A DNA stretch of 64,000 nt from Cardiocondyla obscurior (Eukaryota; Arthropoda; Insecta; Hymenoptera; Formicidae): the NCBI RefSeq assembly GCF_019399895.1, contig NC_091888.1, positions 32,501 to 96,500 of the forward strand, read 5' to 3'. Positions 22,823 to 36,512 of the stretch are shown one piece after another; within the stretch, counting starts at the first letter, position 1; each line of letters begins with the position of its first letter. Made by a program: the position numbers and the translations under genes. The notes under the pieces are model-generated. The model was not told the origin of the DNA and made no database searches. It worked only from the letters and a program-made list of their open reading frames with translations.

Positions 22823-25512
22823 ATGGAAAAGCGTTCGCGTGATCGCAGCGGTCACAGATCGAGGAAGGTGCGCGACGACGATCGAGAGATCCGCGATCGC
22901 TCAGAGCGCCGACCCGGAGACGCGAAATCCAGACGCAAGCACTCGACTAAGTCCAGGGAGAAACGTAAAAAGTCGAAGGACAATTCTCGCTCACGTCGCG
23001 AGTCGCGGAAGTCTTCCAAGCGTAAAAATCGCAAGAGGTAGGTTTCTTTTTTAAATTATAGAACTTGTCTTTCCAAATTGTGCTTCAATGTTTTCTTTTT
23101 TTTTTTTTTTATTTCATTTTAGGGATTCGTCATCGTCGTCATCGACGTCGTCGTCCTCTTCTTCGTCTTCGTCTTCGTCTTCGTCTTCGTCTTCGTCCTC
23201 GTCAGACTCGAAGAAATCCAGTAACGGTTCGTCCACAGATTCGTCTTCCAATTCCACCAAGTTGCTGGAGAAGCTACAGAAGCAACGGCAGAAGCAGGTA
23301 GAAGATCGTAAACGTCAAAAGGAAGTGATGAAAGCCACCGAGACGCCGGAAGAGAAGCGTCTCCGTCGTCTCAGAAAAAAAGAAGCCAAAGAACGTAAGC
23401 GAAAAGAGAGAATGGGCTGGGACAATGATTACCTGCATTATACGAATACGGATAATCCGTTCGGAGATGGCAATATTTTATCTACTTTTGTATGGTCGAA
23501 AAAACTGGGGAAAGAAGGCCTGCTTGGTGTAGGCAGAGAGGAACTAGAAATGCGAAACAGGCACAAACAAGAGGAAAACAAACGGGAGTTAGAGAAGGTG
23601 AAAAAGAGGAGGCAAGAGAGAGAATTAGAGCGGCAGCAGAGAGAGGAAGAGATGACTATGCTGCAAAGAGGCAAGGAAGCCGCTCAGCTGGAGCAATGGG
23701 CCCGTCAGGAAGATCAATTTCACCTCGAGCAAGCTCGGCTGAGATCCCGCATTAGGATTCAGGACGGTCGTGCGAAACCTATCGATCTTCTCGCAAAATA
23801 CATTAGTGCAGAGGAAGAGGTTGACGCTGTAGAAATGCATGAGCCTTACACATACTTGCAAGGTCTGCAAGTAAAGGATTTAGAAGACCTCATAGAGGAC
23901 ATAAAAGTTTATAAAGAACTGGAAAGAGGTAAAAATTTGGATTACTGGAACGATATAACGGTGATTGTAGAAGATGAGTTACACAAACTCCGGAAGCGAG
24001 AACGAACAGAATACGAAGTTGGTGAGAAAAAGAATTAATTTTCCTTTTATTTGCTTTTATTATTTTTATTTGAATGTTTTAAATTAACTTTTCTATTTTT
24101 TTTTAGCTGTTGGTAGAAGAGAAGGAATTCACGAATCGGTAGCTAAAGACGTCACAGCTATTTTTAAGGGTAAAACTGCGTCGCAACTGGAGGCCTTACA
24201 AGTGCAGATTCAGGCGAAAATTACAGGGAAGCCAGAAGGTGTCGACATCGGATATTGGGAAAGTCTTTTGTCTCAGTTAAAAGGTAAGATACAATATAAT
24301 TGTAAAATAATAACTTGGAATTAAAAATAGTTTTGTTAAAAATTAAATAATAATACATGGGACTCACGCCAAGTATTAAATATACAGCTCATATGGCGAG
24401 GGCACGGTTGAGAGATCGACATCAAGAAAATTTACGTAAAAAGTTGGAAGTTCTAAGAGCCGAGCAAGGAGTAGCCCGAACTGAGAACGAGGCTGAAGGC
24501 TTCCAAACTCAGGAAAGCGAGTTCACTATGAAGCAGAACGAACCTTCATCCAGCACAGCTGTTGAAAATAACGAAAATAGTAGTTCTGAGTACGTATTTT
24601 TTATTTTATATATATTCTATTATTTTTATTTATTACTATTATTTTATCGAAAGTCGAGTTTAACTTTCGTTAGCAGTAACAAATTATATAATCGTATTGT
24701 ATTACAGAGATGATCAAGAGGAAAAAAACGCTGCCGATGATTTGTTATCCGAATCATTTCGCGAGTATGAGACGGGCGGCTATTCGCCTACTTATATATC
24801 ATATTCACAACTGGAACCGGGTACGCTCGTCACCCAGGAAAACGAGGATAGTCAGCGATTGGAATACGCGAGGCAGCAAGTTCTAAGCACCGGTAGGAAA
24901 ATCCAGAACGTGTTGACGACCGAGGAACAGGCGATGCACAGAGAGGCGCGGAAAGGCATGGGCTCAGACGAAGCGCAATTTAGCGTCGAATCATCGTTAG
25001 AGGCTCAAATTTATTTGTGGTCTGATAAATATCGGCCACGTAAACCGCGTTACTTCAATCGCGTGCATACTGGATTCGAATGGAACAAGTATAATCAGAC
25101 GCATTATGATATGGATAATCCGCCGCCTAAGATTGTACAAGGATACAAATTCAATATCTTTTATCCAGATTTGATCGATAAAAATACAACACCAGAGTAT
25201 TTTCTTGTAAGATATACACTTTTTTTTATTGCAAAGCTTGCATATATCAATACTGATAATTTAAGTTTTATAATCGTAATAAATAATCCTTTTTCTATTT
25301 TTAATTCTATTTCTGATTTTCAGACACCTTGCGCCGACAACAAGGATTTCGCTATTCTACGATTTCACGCAGGCCCGCCCTACGAGGACATTGCATTTAA
25401 AATTGTCAATCGTGAATGGGAATACTCATACAAGCGAGGGTTCAGATGTCAGTTTCACAACAACATTTTCCAGCTGTGGTTTCATTTCAAGCGATATAGA
25501 TATCGCCGTTAA
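22823..25512 (+). CDS. cactin: Cactin
   Basis: Six coding exons: 22823-23037, 23123-24021, 24107-24283, 24388-24589, 24708-25206, 25324-25512; 726 aa. Cactin is a nuclear, splicing-associated protein first found as an interactor of Cactus/IkB. The N-terminus is Arg/Ser/Lys-rich (1-72), followed by a Ser run encoded by tcg/tct repeats near 23,124-23,206, and a charged coiled-coil region (about 150-250). The mid region reads KPIDLLAKYI and DLEDLIEDIKVY, and the conserved C-terminal domain ends GFRCQFHNNIFQLWFHF, then KRYRYRR. All junctions are in phase. I chose ATG 22,823; the upstream in-frame codon at 22,817 is GTG. Confidence 0.96.
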
Positions 25513-26491
25513 TTTAACATATGTATATATTGTTTGTATATGTATATATACTTGACACGAGACGTCGTCGCGTCTTTTGGTAACATGTAATTTTATAAAT
25601 GATTTATGAATATATATATATCGCGCCGTTCCATTATGCAACGCTGTAAGTAAATTTTAAAATGTTATATTTAAGATATCACGAGACATCCCGCTGTGTT
25701 ATGGCGAAATGTGCGACTTCCGCTATTTGAAATCGCCCGTGCTTTTATCACTTTCGAGCAAGACTCTTCCTGACGCGATGACGACAACACGAAGCACACG
25801 TACATCAGGCGCGGTATAGCCGGCGGTCGTTGGATCGATTTTTCGTTTGCCACCTGTGTACTGTCACACAGTCGACCGCACACTCCTACATGCAGAAAGG
25901 TAAAAGCTATGTGGAGCTAATGGCAAGGTGAAGCCAAGCCTCGCAGTATGCCGCGTAATTCGGTGGCAAGGAGCTGCGCGTCGAGACCTCCGCTTCCGCT
26001 TGCGCTCACGCACAATTAAAAATAAATGCTCGCATGGACTGCGTACCTACAGCTACGATAATTTTTTTATTTTACGGTATTCGTGCTCGCACGCGTAGTT
26101 CCTAAAACAAAATCAAAAGAATCTTATGCGCTTGTGACGTCAATCGAATAAACTAAAGAGAAAAGCGGTAGTTTGCACGGAAGAACTTGAGAAGTGAAAT
26201 TTAGCAGGCGGTGAGAAACATCCTCTTCTCGGCAATTTCAGCACGAAAGTTTTTCTCGAGATGTCACTGATACGCCAAATTATAAAACAAAGTTACTTTT
26301 AAACAATGAAATTTAAGTGATTAAGAGCTTTGTGTCTTTAATCGTTTGGTTTTGAGTGTAAAAGTGTTGACGAATGTATTCGCAGGAGAAAATTTATTGT
26401 TGACGGAAAATACAATAATGTTCGCACGAGCAGCTCGCGAGGAACTATTGTACCCGTGATTTATGAGCATTGCGATACCATTAAAATCGTC
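25513..26491. promoter_or_regulatory. Intergenic and probable 5' UTR of the ZC2HC1-like gene
   Basis: The first part is the cactin 3' flank. From about 26,150 the sequence probably belongs to the 5' UTR or promoter of the downstream gene. No TATA box or open frame of note. Confidence 0.45.
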
Positions 26492-29400
26492 ATGAAGTGG
26501 AAGAGAGGACCGTGCGAGTTTCTGTCGCAGAAAACGTTCCTTATAATCAAGGATGACTTGGATATTTCGAAAGGTAATAAATAAATTTCTTTATTTAATT
26601 AATTAATATTTATTATTACAATATTAATATTTGTTTTTAAAACCAAGATATTAATTATATCGATTCGCGTAAAAAAAAGTTTCTCTTTGTGGTCAATCGC
26701 TTTTTAATTGTGTAATAGTAATATTTTATATTATATTAATTTATCGAAAGAAAATTTCAATTATATAAATTATTAATTTTAAGAACTTAAACAAAATAAA
26801 ACCCAACCCTTTCACTGAGTTAACTTACGTTGATTTACGTGCATGATAATTCTATCGACTTATAAAATTAATCGAAATAGGTGCGACCAAAACAACGAAC
26901 AGTAAAAAGACAGCGACGAAGAATGCAGCGCACACCGGCACCTGGCCGCCGAAGATGAAGCGCGTACAAGTGTTCTGCGAAGAGGAGTCGGAAAGGCCAA
27001 AGACGGCGAATCTCGCGAGACCGAGCGTGCTGGACCCCGCGCTTGTAGACAAACTCGATATGTCGTTGCTCAGTAAGGAGTTGCTCTGTGACTCAATGAC
27101 GCGATTCCATCATTTAGCCGGCAAGCCGATCAGTGGGGGCACGACGTCGTCGTCATCGTCGTCTTTGTCACTGCCGTCGCCGGCAACACGACGACGCCAG
27201 AGCGCCGCCGTCAATGTTACAACGACCACTACTATCTGGTCACCCCACAATAACGTTCCAGTGCGTCGTAAGCGACGGAGTCTCGAGGAGATTTACAATT
27301 CGGGGGCTGCAACGGGCCAAATGGAGACCAATGGATCACGTTCACCCGCCGGAAGTCAGAAGATCACGTCGCTCGCTGCGATGCCGGAGAACGTTTCTTC
27401 CAGACGCAACTCTGACATCAGGAAGCTAGACGACAACAATAACAAGTTAGTAATAATTCAATTACAGTCATAAATTAATTAAACTAATAATACTCTTTTT
27501 AAACTATTAAATAAAAAGTATTAACTTTTTGTATTTAGTTATCAAATTATTAAGATTTTAAAGTTTTATCATTTATCTTTGGAAAATAGTTATTGCACCA
27601 TAACGGAACTATAATTATTTATGTCATTCATTTACAAACAATTAATTTGCATTTACATGTTCTAATTTCGTGCGATCAGAAATAGTCCTCCCAAAGTGCT
27701 TTCGACGGTGAAAAAGAAAAACTCGAGGTCCGGTTTATCGAACGACCTGGAAATCTTCACCGCCACGTCGGCGAAGAGCGCGCCGGAGCCTTGTAAGAGC
27801 TGCGGACGTCCAGATCAGCCAGAAAGATTTCACAGTCATCCGAAGGGCAGCCAGACCAAAATCAAGGATATTCCAGCAGCAGCAGCAACGAAGCCAAAAC
27901 CTGCGGTGCCACCGGTGCCCAAGTCCATCCAGAAGCCCGTGGCGTTGAATTTCCGTAGCGACCGGAACAAAAATAAATTAGACGAAGTTGAGACAAAATC
28001 GCATTCGATCAACCCCGAGGACAATCTTCAGAACTCGGACTTACAAGACGGATCGTCGTCCGCACCGATGAAACGAGGCCGCAGGATCGTCACGTGCTAC
28101 ATATGTGCTCGAGAATTCGGCAGCGCCAGCTTTCCCATACACGAGCCCAAGTGCATGGAGGTAAGGGTGGCTTCAACACTCATGCGGTATCCTAAACTAA
28201 AAAATCAACATAATTACTATCAGCCTAGCAACAGTAGACCCAGTTTAAGATTTGCTTATGTGCCTAAAAATAGATAGAGCCTTAAAATCAGGGCAGCACG
28301 CGACTGGCATTTTCAAAAGGCCAATAATTAACCGATTAAACTCTTCTACTTCATCGCGGAAGCAGCGGAAGGTTCATAATACAATAACTCTGTAACAATA
28401 GCGCGCATGTAATAAGTCAAGGCTCTTCTGCGAGATCGATGATGGTATAACATTGCGTCGCATGTACCATTAGGCTCGATATCAGATGCATTCGCGTTCG
28501 CGTGTAACCAATGTGTCATAGTCGAGCGAGAACTATAACGCGGCGATCGGTTGCGGTAATTTATGCCGCTCTCGTAGGAGGGGGGAGGGTCTTCGACCGG
28601 CCGCGTTTTTTCCTCTAACGATGGATTATTTAAAGACTAGACTATATCCCGCGTTTCCTCGCGCGAGCTTAAAGCCGCACGTGACGCTATGCGATTCTTA
28701 TCTCGCTTTCGCATAGCGATCCCGCGATCGATAAGTCAAATTCGCATCTGCACGTCGTCGGCCTTAGCCGCATGAATAGTTTACGTATTTTGAATCGCAA
28801 GAGACATTAGAGTAAACGCTGTATATTACAATGTCGCATATAATATAAAATCAATATAATAGTTGTACGTTATATATCGTAAAAAGTCACGTACAATTTC
28901 AGTGAACGGAAACTACATATAAATTATACATATTTTTTTGTTAGACAAGAGCTTTATCCCTAAGTTTTAATGCTACGTTTAAATATTAACTTGGGCGAGT
29001 TCTTTGTTACAGAAATGGGAGCGCGAGAATAATATGCTGCCCGCATCTCAAAGACGACCCAGGCCGCAAAAACCTGAGGTCGGGATCGAACATAACGATT
29101 GGAATTCAGCCGCATGGGAACAGAGTCAGGTAGATTTCCGTAGTAATTTTCATCGACTCATTATTACGAATGGACATGTGAGAATTCATTATAAAATGTA
29201 AGCGTCTTTAAATTGAAATTGAATGCGAGAAGAATTTGCTTCTGTAAAGCCCGATCGATCCTTCGGTCTAAAAATTAAAAAAAGAAAATTAATAAATTCG
29301 ATTTTACAGTAAAAATTTGTCGCGAGTTGTCCAGTTATAAATCACAATGCGAATCTTGTATCGCGTGCACGGCCTATGAGGATTTCGCGTTGTTCACGAG

Positions 29401-30219
29401 TGCGTGCTTCTAATGTCGAATATTAAAGACTGCTCTTTAACATCTCATATGCATACGATTCGCACGTGCGCATGCCAAATAAGAATTGCGTGTTTCACAG
29501 AACTTCTGACGTTTCTTCCGCACGACGTATAAAAATGTAAAAGTCTGGACTTTCTTGTAGGAGCAATTGGTTCCATGCGCAAAATGTGGGCGGACGTTTT
29601 TACCGGAACGATTACCGATTCACGAGAGAAGCTGTAAAGCCATGCCAAAGGTATCAAAATAAAACCTGGCCATTTTGGGTTTCTATATATCTTTCTACCT
29701 GTTATTTTTCACACGTTACGTGTTCTTTTAGAGTAACGAACGCCTGGCCACACCGGCAGTTCCACGCAACGCGCCGCCCACTGTTCCTTGTCGCATTTGC
29801 GGTCGTAATTTCGGTACAAGAAGCATTAAAATCCACGAGCCTCAATGTAACAGACGATGGCAAATGCAGAGTCAACAGGAAGATCAAACCTTCTCCAGGC
29901 AGAAATCAGCGAATAGTGGACAAGAAGTATCATCTTCAACATATCCGGTGAGTTCTAAAAAACATTTAATATTATATATACGTGTACACTTTAATTTCCG
30001 AGAGAACTTGTATTAAAATATATATTTTGTATAAAATAATATTGCTTCTTTTCAGCTTTTTCAATATTCAATAATATTTTAAACTATTTTCATATGATTA
30101 TTTAATTCTTTATTTAAAATATAAATTTTTTATTATAGTTTAAAGTAGTTTGCTATAATAATTAGAATAAAAGAAAACAACACAGCTTTAGAGTAACGTT
30201 TTACGAAACACTTGGTAGA

Positions 30220-30251
<32 letters not shown>

Positions 30252-31418
30252 GAAAAATAAAAGACGCGTAAAAACTGCTTAATTTTAGGATGTATCGCAA
30301 AAGAAAACAATTACATGTTACATCTGCGGCCGAGATTTCGGATCATCCAGTATTGCTATCCACGAGCCTCAATGTTTAAAGAAATGGCATACCGAGAACG
30401 ACAAGTTATCGCCGACCCGAAGAAGGAAGGAGCCGCAAAAACCAGACATTATATATATACGTAAGTTCAACGTCCTCATCTCCATAATATTTGCGTGCGC
30501 GTTTGCACCTAACGCGGAAATAAAAGAGATTATCAGAAAAGGGATTTATAACACATTGAAAAAAGTTTAACATATACTTATACTAACTTATACATACCCT
30601 GCGATTTAATATTTTATCATATTGTAATTTAAACTTTTCAAACGTACCGATAAACTTTAATTTTTTGCTCTTTCTTTTCGCCGAGCCTAGAGAAGGTCTT
30701 AAAACCAACTAGTGCTTAGAATTGATTTTTTTTCAGAGGCCGCACACATCACATTGATATGCAATACACATTTGCCCTTTCAGTCATATATTTCCGTCTC
30801 TCACCTTGAAGTCCATTCTGAATTTGCCATCACGGTCAAGTGCACTACAAAGTGAATCAATCGTGCCGAAGCAATTACACATGCATACATGTATCACATA
30901 TGAATCCTTAATATTCTTAATGTCCGATTGTAGAATGGGAGTGGGTGTAATTCTGATTAATGCATGCGTCATAGATGACAGTCTCTTGATCGGGAGTGCC
31001 GCCTATAAACAGATAGTTGTTCGGTAAAGCAAAAATCTTTAGTCACCCATGTACCATGGATGTTGCATAGGATTAAAACTACAATATGAAAAAATTTAAA
31101 CACCTCGTCAATTTACTTTGACGGTGAAGCAGGGATTATTGATTTGAGACGAGCAAATCGACTGCTAAACCAATCTGTGAATCCATAAGCTCTTAAAGCT
31201 TTCCCTGTACTTTTTAAGGTACAATACAGTCGGCAATGACGACTTCCCTGTTCGCAGAGGATCCTAGCACGGGGACCGTGACGGTCGACCAGGCGGCGAC
31301 TGCAGAAGCCAACTGGATGACGCATTTAAGCCAGCTAGTGCCTTGCAAACGTTGCGGGAGGACTTTCAATCCCGACCGCGTCAACGTTCATGAGAAAAGC
31401 TGTAAAGGAAGCCGTTAA
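26492..31418 (+). CDS. ZC2HC1-type protein with five C2HC zinc fingers
   Basis: Eight exons: 26492-26573, 26881-27445, 27680-28160, 29013-29129, 29561-29650, 29732-29947, 30289-30460, 31219-31418; 640 aa, all in phase. The N-terminal ~215 residues are basic and low complexity (Ser/Thr runs). Five intact short C2HC fingers occur at about 355-374, 421-441, 465-484, 527-546 and 617-637. There are two flavours: CYICxREFGS..IHEPxC and CxxCGRTFxPxR..HExxC. A sixth, CKSCGRPDQPERFHSH (about 254), lacks the last Cys. Family members are poorly understood; vertebrate ZC2HC1 proteins usually have fewer fingers. The start is the first in-frame ATG of exon 1; MKRVQVF at 26,955 would also serve. The last acceptor (tttttaag, 31,218) is an AAG rather than a pyrimidine-rich CAG but is the one that keeps the frame. 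Confidence 0.85.
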
Positions 31419-32535
31419 GAGATTTATTTTGATTTTCATATCGTTTACATTGAAGAATATTATACTAATCAAGTGTCGCTTATACTTTTTAGAAGTGATC
31501 CAATTGTGTTTTTATATGAATATCAAATATCGACTCTATTTAATTAATATAGTATTTATATGTGTTTGCACTTTTTTTTTTTTATATAAAACTCGCTTTT
31601 ATTTAACTTTGTTAATTACTGATGACATGTTGTGTAATTCGCGATTAATTTTTCGTTTCAATTAAGTAAGCGTTTGGTTTACAAAAGTGAATAAAAATAA
31701 TGTAACATACACACGCAGCACTTGACACGCACGTTGTGTGAACACACGAATGTTATTAGACGTTATGGATCAATGCCTAATTATAAGATTATTCCGGTTT
31801 GCTCACAAATTATTCCGTCGCTGTCGATGAAACTGTTCTTCTTGTAAGTGCGTTGTATCGTGTTGTATATTTTATACCTAAAATAAAATTAAATAACGAT
31901 AGACAAAAAATAAAAGAAGCTATGGAGAAACCAACGTCGAGAGAAACTCGACATATAGAGTGCCGTCTTTGTAAGTGTTTCAAACAAGTAAATTTGATAT
32001 AAATGAAGGTTGAAAAAGAAGCATGTACAAGGCTTGTTACTTCTCAACGTTATTTTTCTTACCTGCAACTTTTTGCAAATAAAAACTACAAATTGATGGC
32101 AAGCAAAACGTAAAACGCCGAACCACTTTGAATCTCACGAACTTCCATTGAAAGTATTCGACACTTGAAGATGGTAGCAGGCATCCTGTAACTGAGGCCG
32201 GCGACAGGAAGTCCTTCGAATGGCTTCCCGTTACGTAAGTACCAAAAGCTGTCATTTATCTCTCTACTTTACATATGTACAAAGCGAAATTTTTAATCTC
32301 CATGAGCGGTGTACATAGCCTTTGAATATATTATCACTTGAATTCAAATACTTTTTTTTCAATCTTAAATCAGGTATCGGCACTACTTGCTGATCTTAAA
32401 ATGTATAATTTTTTGTTTCGACAATAACATAATTAAATGTAACGTAAGTTATAATAAATTATCCTTATATAAAAAAGCGTGTGAGACGCCTAAACTAGCT
32501 AACTCTCGATTTTATCGTTACCGCTTAAAGCCGAC
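31419..32535. other. Intergenic, AT-rich
   Basis: 3' flank of the zinc-finger gene and spacer. Short open frames only, none resembling a known protein. Confidence 0.55.
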
Positions 32536-32812
32536 GCTGATTGGTCCTTTCGTTTGGGGTGATAGAAAACCCTAGCGCGCCGACCAATCACAGCGCTCTA
32601 TAGACCGCCTGATCGCGAGCTCGCAACAGGCTTACGTGACTCGTTCTATTGCAAACAAGAGGACACGCGGCCACGCGGAGAGCATCGGTTTCGAGACGAA
32701 GACGTCGAGGCATCCGCGTGTGTTCTCTTACGGCATCATCGTGTACTTGTATCTAGTGAAACGCTGTGATTGGTCGACGCGTAGTTTCCCTAGCGCGCCG
32801 ACCAATCACAGC
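32536..32812. promoter_or_regulatory. Two inverted CCAAT-box modules
   Basis: Two copies of an ATTGG...CCAAT arrangement: ATTGG 32,540-32,544 with CCAAT 32,584-32,588, and ATTGG 32,769-32,773 with CCAAT 32,802-32,806. Both right halves read ctagcgcgccgaccaatcac and can pair with gtgattggtcgacgcg or its counterpart. Facing CCAAT boxes in GC-rich sequence just upstream of a spliced-looking segment suggest a promoter (NF-Y type); this is inference. Confidence 0.55.
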
Positions 32813-33380
32813 ACTTCATCGATTGTTGTACTAGAGGACACGTCGAGCACGCGGTTCGAGTTCGAAATGAAAATGTTGAGGCATCCGTGTGTCATAGCCT
32901 GTTTCTCGTATCGAATTCGAGGATTTGAGACGGTCGGGAGTGTCGTGGACTATCTCGTGAGTGTCCAGCACGCAGAAGAATGACTCGACAACTACTACAT
33001 ACTACTACAGGTCACGGCGAGCACGCGGTCCGAGTTCGATACGAAAATGTCGAGGCATCCGTGCGTCGTAGCCCGTTTCTCGTGTCGAATTCGAGGATTT
33101 GAGACGGTCAGGAGTGTCGTGGACTATCCCGCGAGTGTACAGTGTGCGGGGAACATTTCATATCGCGACTCGTCTCATTCGACGCATAAAAGACGTTTTC
33201 GGTGTCGTTCGTTCCGCCGATGAGAGTCGACCGGAGGCTCAAAAAATAGACTATCCCGCGAGTGTTCAGTGCGCGGGGAACATTTAATATCGCGACTCGT
33301 CTCATTCGCCGCTTAGAGGACGTTTTCGGTGTCGTTTGTTCCGCCGACGAGAGTCGACCGGAGACTCAAAAGATAGACAA
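32670..33380 (+). repeat. Local tandem duplications of 175 bp and 127 bp
   Basis: A ~175 bp unit (gagcacgcggt..cgag...gaggcatccgtg...gaggatttgagacggtc) occurs from about 32,842 and 33,017. A more diverged copy lies around 32,690-32,720. A 127 bp unit starting atcccgcgagtgt occurs at 33,126 and 33,253, with a third start at 33,380. The second type includes gcggggaacattt and ccgccgaygagagtcgaccgg. The sequence is GC-richer than its surroundings. No frame is conserved through the copies. Confidence 0.8.
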
Positions 33381-34381
33381 TCCCGCGCGTATCCAGTGCT
33401 CGAGAGGACGACTCAACACAACCCATCTGAGAGGAGGAGGAGGAGGCCCAGGAAGGGTATCCTGCACCAGCGGAGCAACCCCAGGGTAATTATCAATTTT
33501 TGTTCCGAATTAAGTCTTCAGAGTTTTGAAAACGTTTTTAAATTTTTTTTTATTTAATTAAATTTAATATCTGCAACATAATTTTTTATATTTTCTGTTA
33601 CAGATCAAGTGGACCTCCGCTGTAGTGCAGTGAAAAAAAAAAGTGCCGCTCGCCGAGATTAATGAATATACGAACCGCAGCCGGTTCGTCGGGCGTTCCG
33701 GGAGTGCCGAAAAGTATGCGGACGTTTTTTTTGCGTATATTTTTTTTACGGGAGTGCGTTCGCGAGTTACTACAAGTGCGCGGAAGGATGACTCGACACG
33801 TCCCACCTGAGAGGATGAGCAGGCCCAGGAGGCATCCTGCATCGGCGGAGCAACTCTTAGGTGAGCATAAATTTCTTTTATAAAATCTTCATTAAATAAA
33901 GACTTTAACCCTTTTTTTACTAATTTTTTAAATGAATATACATGTCTACATATATATTTCTTTTTATGTTACAGCCACCGGCAGTATTCTTCAACTCCGC
34001 TGCCATGCAGATTGGTAAGTCTGTAACCTGTTTTCAGGATTTTCTTTTTCAGGAGTTCCGAAAGATAACGCGCGATAGTGTTACTTAATTTTCGCGAGAG
34101 TAAATGATACGGTCGCGTTCGCGTGTTTCCAGTGCTAAAGAAGGATGGCTTCACGTCCCATCTGAGAGGAGGAGCAGGCCTCGGATAGGCATCATACATC
34201 GGCGGAGCAACTTATAAGTAAGTATGAATTTTTTTAAATTAAATCTTTATAAAAAAAAATTTTTTTTACCTTTTTTTTGTCAATCTTATTAATTTACTGG
34301 CACGTTTTTAATAATATTTTTCTTTGTATGTTACAGTCACCAGCAGATTTCGACAACTCCGCTGAAACTTATGTATTATTG
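33381..34381 (+). ncRNA. Second exon/intron-like tandem unit array (putative spliced RNA)
   Basis: Three copies, about 360 bp apart, of a segment with gagaggaggagcaggcc and cggagcaac followed by a donor: ..cccagg|gtaatt (33,485), ..ctcttag|gtgagc (33,860), ..cttataa|gtaagt (34,217). Each is followed by an intron and an acceptor ttacag at 33,603, 33,974 and 34,336. The next exon-like segments contain ctccgctg; the last two end in attg|gtaagt (34,014) and attg|gtaagt (34,381). The plan parallels the 4-12 kb locus, but I see no sequence similarity between them. No conserved reading frame. Transcription and orientation are inferred from splice signals. Confidence 0.45.
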
Positions 34382-36445
34382 GTAAGTCACAAAATTTTTG
34401 TTCATTGTTCGTAATTGAGTCTCTTGAACCAGCAACCCGTCGTCGATCATAGGTTATTCAATTGTAATAATTGTCAAATAAAAATTATAATTAATTAATG
34501 CCCCCAATTATAATAACGCGCACGAATTAGGACCTTTCATAAATAATATTATATAATAACGTAAAATGTATGCGCGAAAAGTTAAGTAAAAATCATCGAC
34601 AAATAATCCGAGATGTTTCTGATAAAAGAACATGCAGATAAACATTCACTCATAATAAAATATATACTCGAAGCAATGTAAAATTAAATAAGTTAGAAAA
34701 AAGAAAATGAGATAAAGAGAAAGAGGAAAGCCAAGAAACGAAAAAGTTAAAGAAAGAAGTGGAAGTGTTAAAGGCATAAAAATTTTAATAAATAAAGAAT
34801 TTGTTCAAAACAGAAGCTTTTAAATGAAGTTAGGAAGATGGAATATTTTAATCTCAATTATGCATTGTATCTCTTTCGAAACAAGTCATATATTATGATG
34901 CAAATAAAAAAAAAAAAAGGACGTCATAGCCAAAAACTTAGCGCAATGTATTATTTCTATTAGCAATAATTAATTATATTCGTTCTCGAGTTACTCATTA
35001 ATTTGCTTATTTAGATAGTCATTATTCTACATTTCTATTTCATTATAAAAACTAGATTATTATAAATTCTCTCTTAAATGTATAATACCACATAAGTAGT
35101 ACAAAACTTGAATAAACAAATACGTGTGTGCGCCGTTCTTTCCTCGTAAAAGAGTTCTCTATCAAATATTCTTCTGTCACACGTATAAGGAATACTTAAC
35201 AGTATATAACATTATATACTTAACAGTATATAATGTGACAGAAAGTTGAATAAATAAAACATATTTATATAGCTATACGTAGATAAAAAAATCTAGTTTC
35301 GTTTTAGATACTTTATATGTACTTTTACGCATGTAATATATTTTTTGTTAATATCGTTACATCTATATGCGTAGACCCGCATGCACGCATATGTATGTGT
35401 GTGTGTTGTGCGCGAGCTAATTGTATACAATTAAATTATGCGATCGGAGAAAAACGGCACACAGTAAAATTGAAAAAGTAAGCTATTACTATTTAACTAA
35501 TAAAACAGAGCGCCTGTGCGCTCGGTAAATCTTTCATCATAATCAATATGTATTGCGTTAATAAAAATACAACGTGAAAGTACAAATAATAAATTGAATC
35601 TTTCTTAATGTATCCACTCGCGTAGAAACTGGCAAAACTTTTGGAAAATTATATAAAAAGATACAGTATAAGATAATAGAGCGTATTATTTTCCTATACA
35701 TTCTTTACATATACGTTTTATCTTGATGAATAAATCTTCTTGAATGTACATTATATGAATCGACCTTACATATTTATATAGAATAATTCATATGTTCAAT
35801 ACATAACAAAGATATTGGCAATTCTGTATAACCACGGAAAGCAAATCTTTTTTATGATGCAAGTTATTGGCGTGAGATTGATCAGTGCATAGAGATCGAG
35901 TTTACAAATATACATATATATTTCCTTTCAAACTAGCATGTTTTATTCTATGTATATGTATCTCTTTTTCTCTCTCACACATACACACAATCGCACACAC
36001 ATACACGGTTTTTTTTTTTTTTTTTTTTAATATATGTGCGCGTGCACGCGCGTGTATATCAATGTTCATAAACTTTGTGCTAAGTGTTGTTAAGAGGTAC
36101 TCGTGAATTTTGCATGCGATAACTATATACGATAAAAATTTTACCGCATTCTGCTTCTATTCGTATAAATTTCCTTTTAATAGAAATCAAAGAACAGTTA
36201 CGCATTAAAAATATATATGTCAACTTATTTCATGTCGCATCTTTAAATTGATCTTTCTATTATCGCATAATAATGGCGGAAATATCGCTGGATGCGCAGA
36301 GCAGGTATTCACAAAGTACAAAAGATGTACTTGGCTATAACAAACATTTTATTTAACTATTGTTGCATCAGATATAAACGAACATTTTTATTATTATTAA
36401 AAGTACTATAAAGTAATCGAATGGTCTAAGGTATGTGTCAAAATG

Positions 36446-36512
<67 letters not shown>

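Noticed and set aside
30784..31325. Open frames on both strands in the last intron of the ZC2HC1-like gene
   Set aside because: Short, mutually overlapping, no recognisable domain, no flanking transposon ends; possibly an old insertion, but I cannot support it.
32636..33557. Several 60-115 codon plus-strand frames
   Set aside because: They fall in the 175/127 bp duplications, and the frame is not kept between copies.
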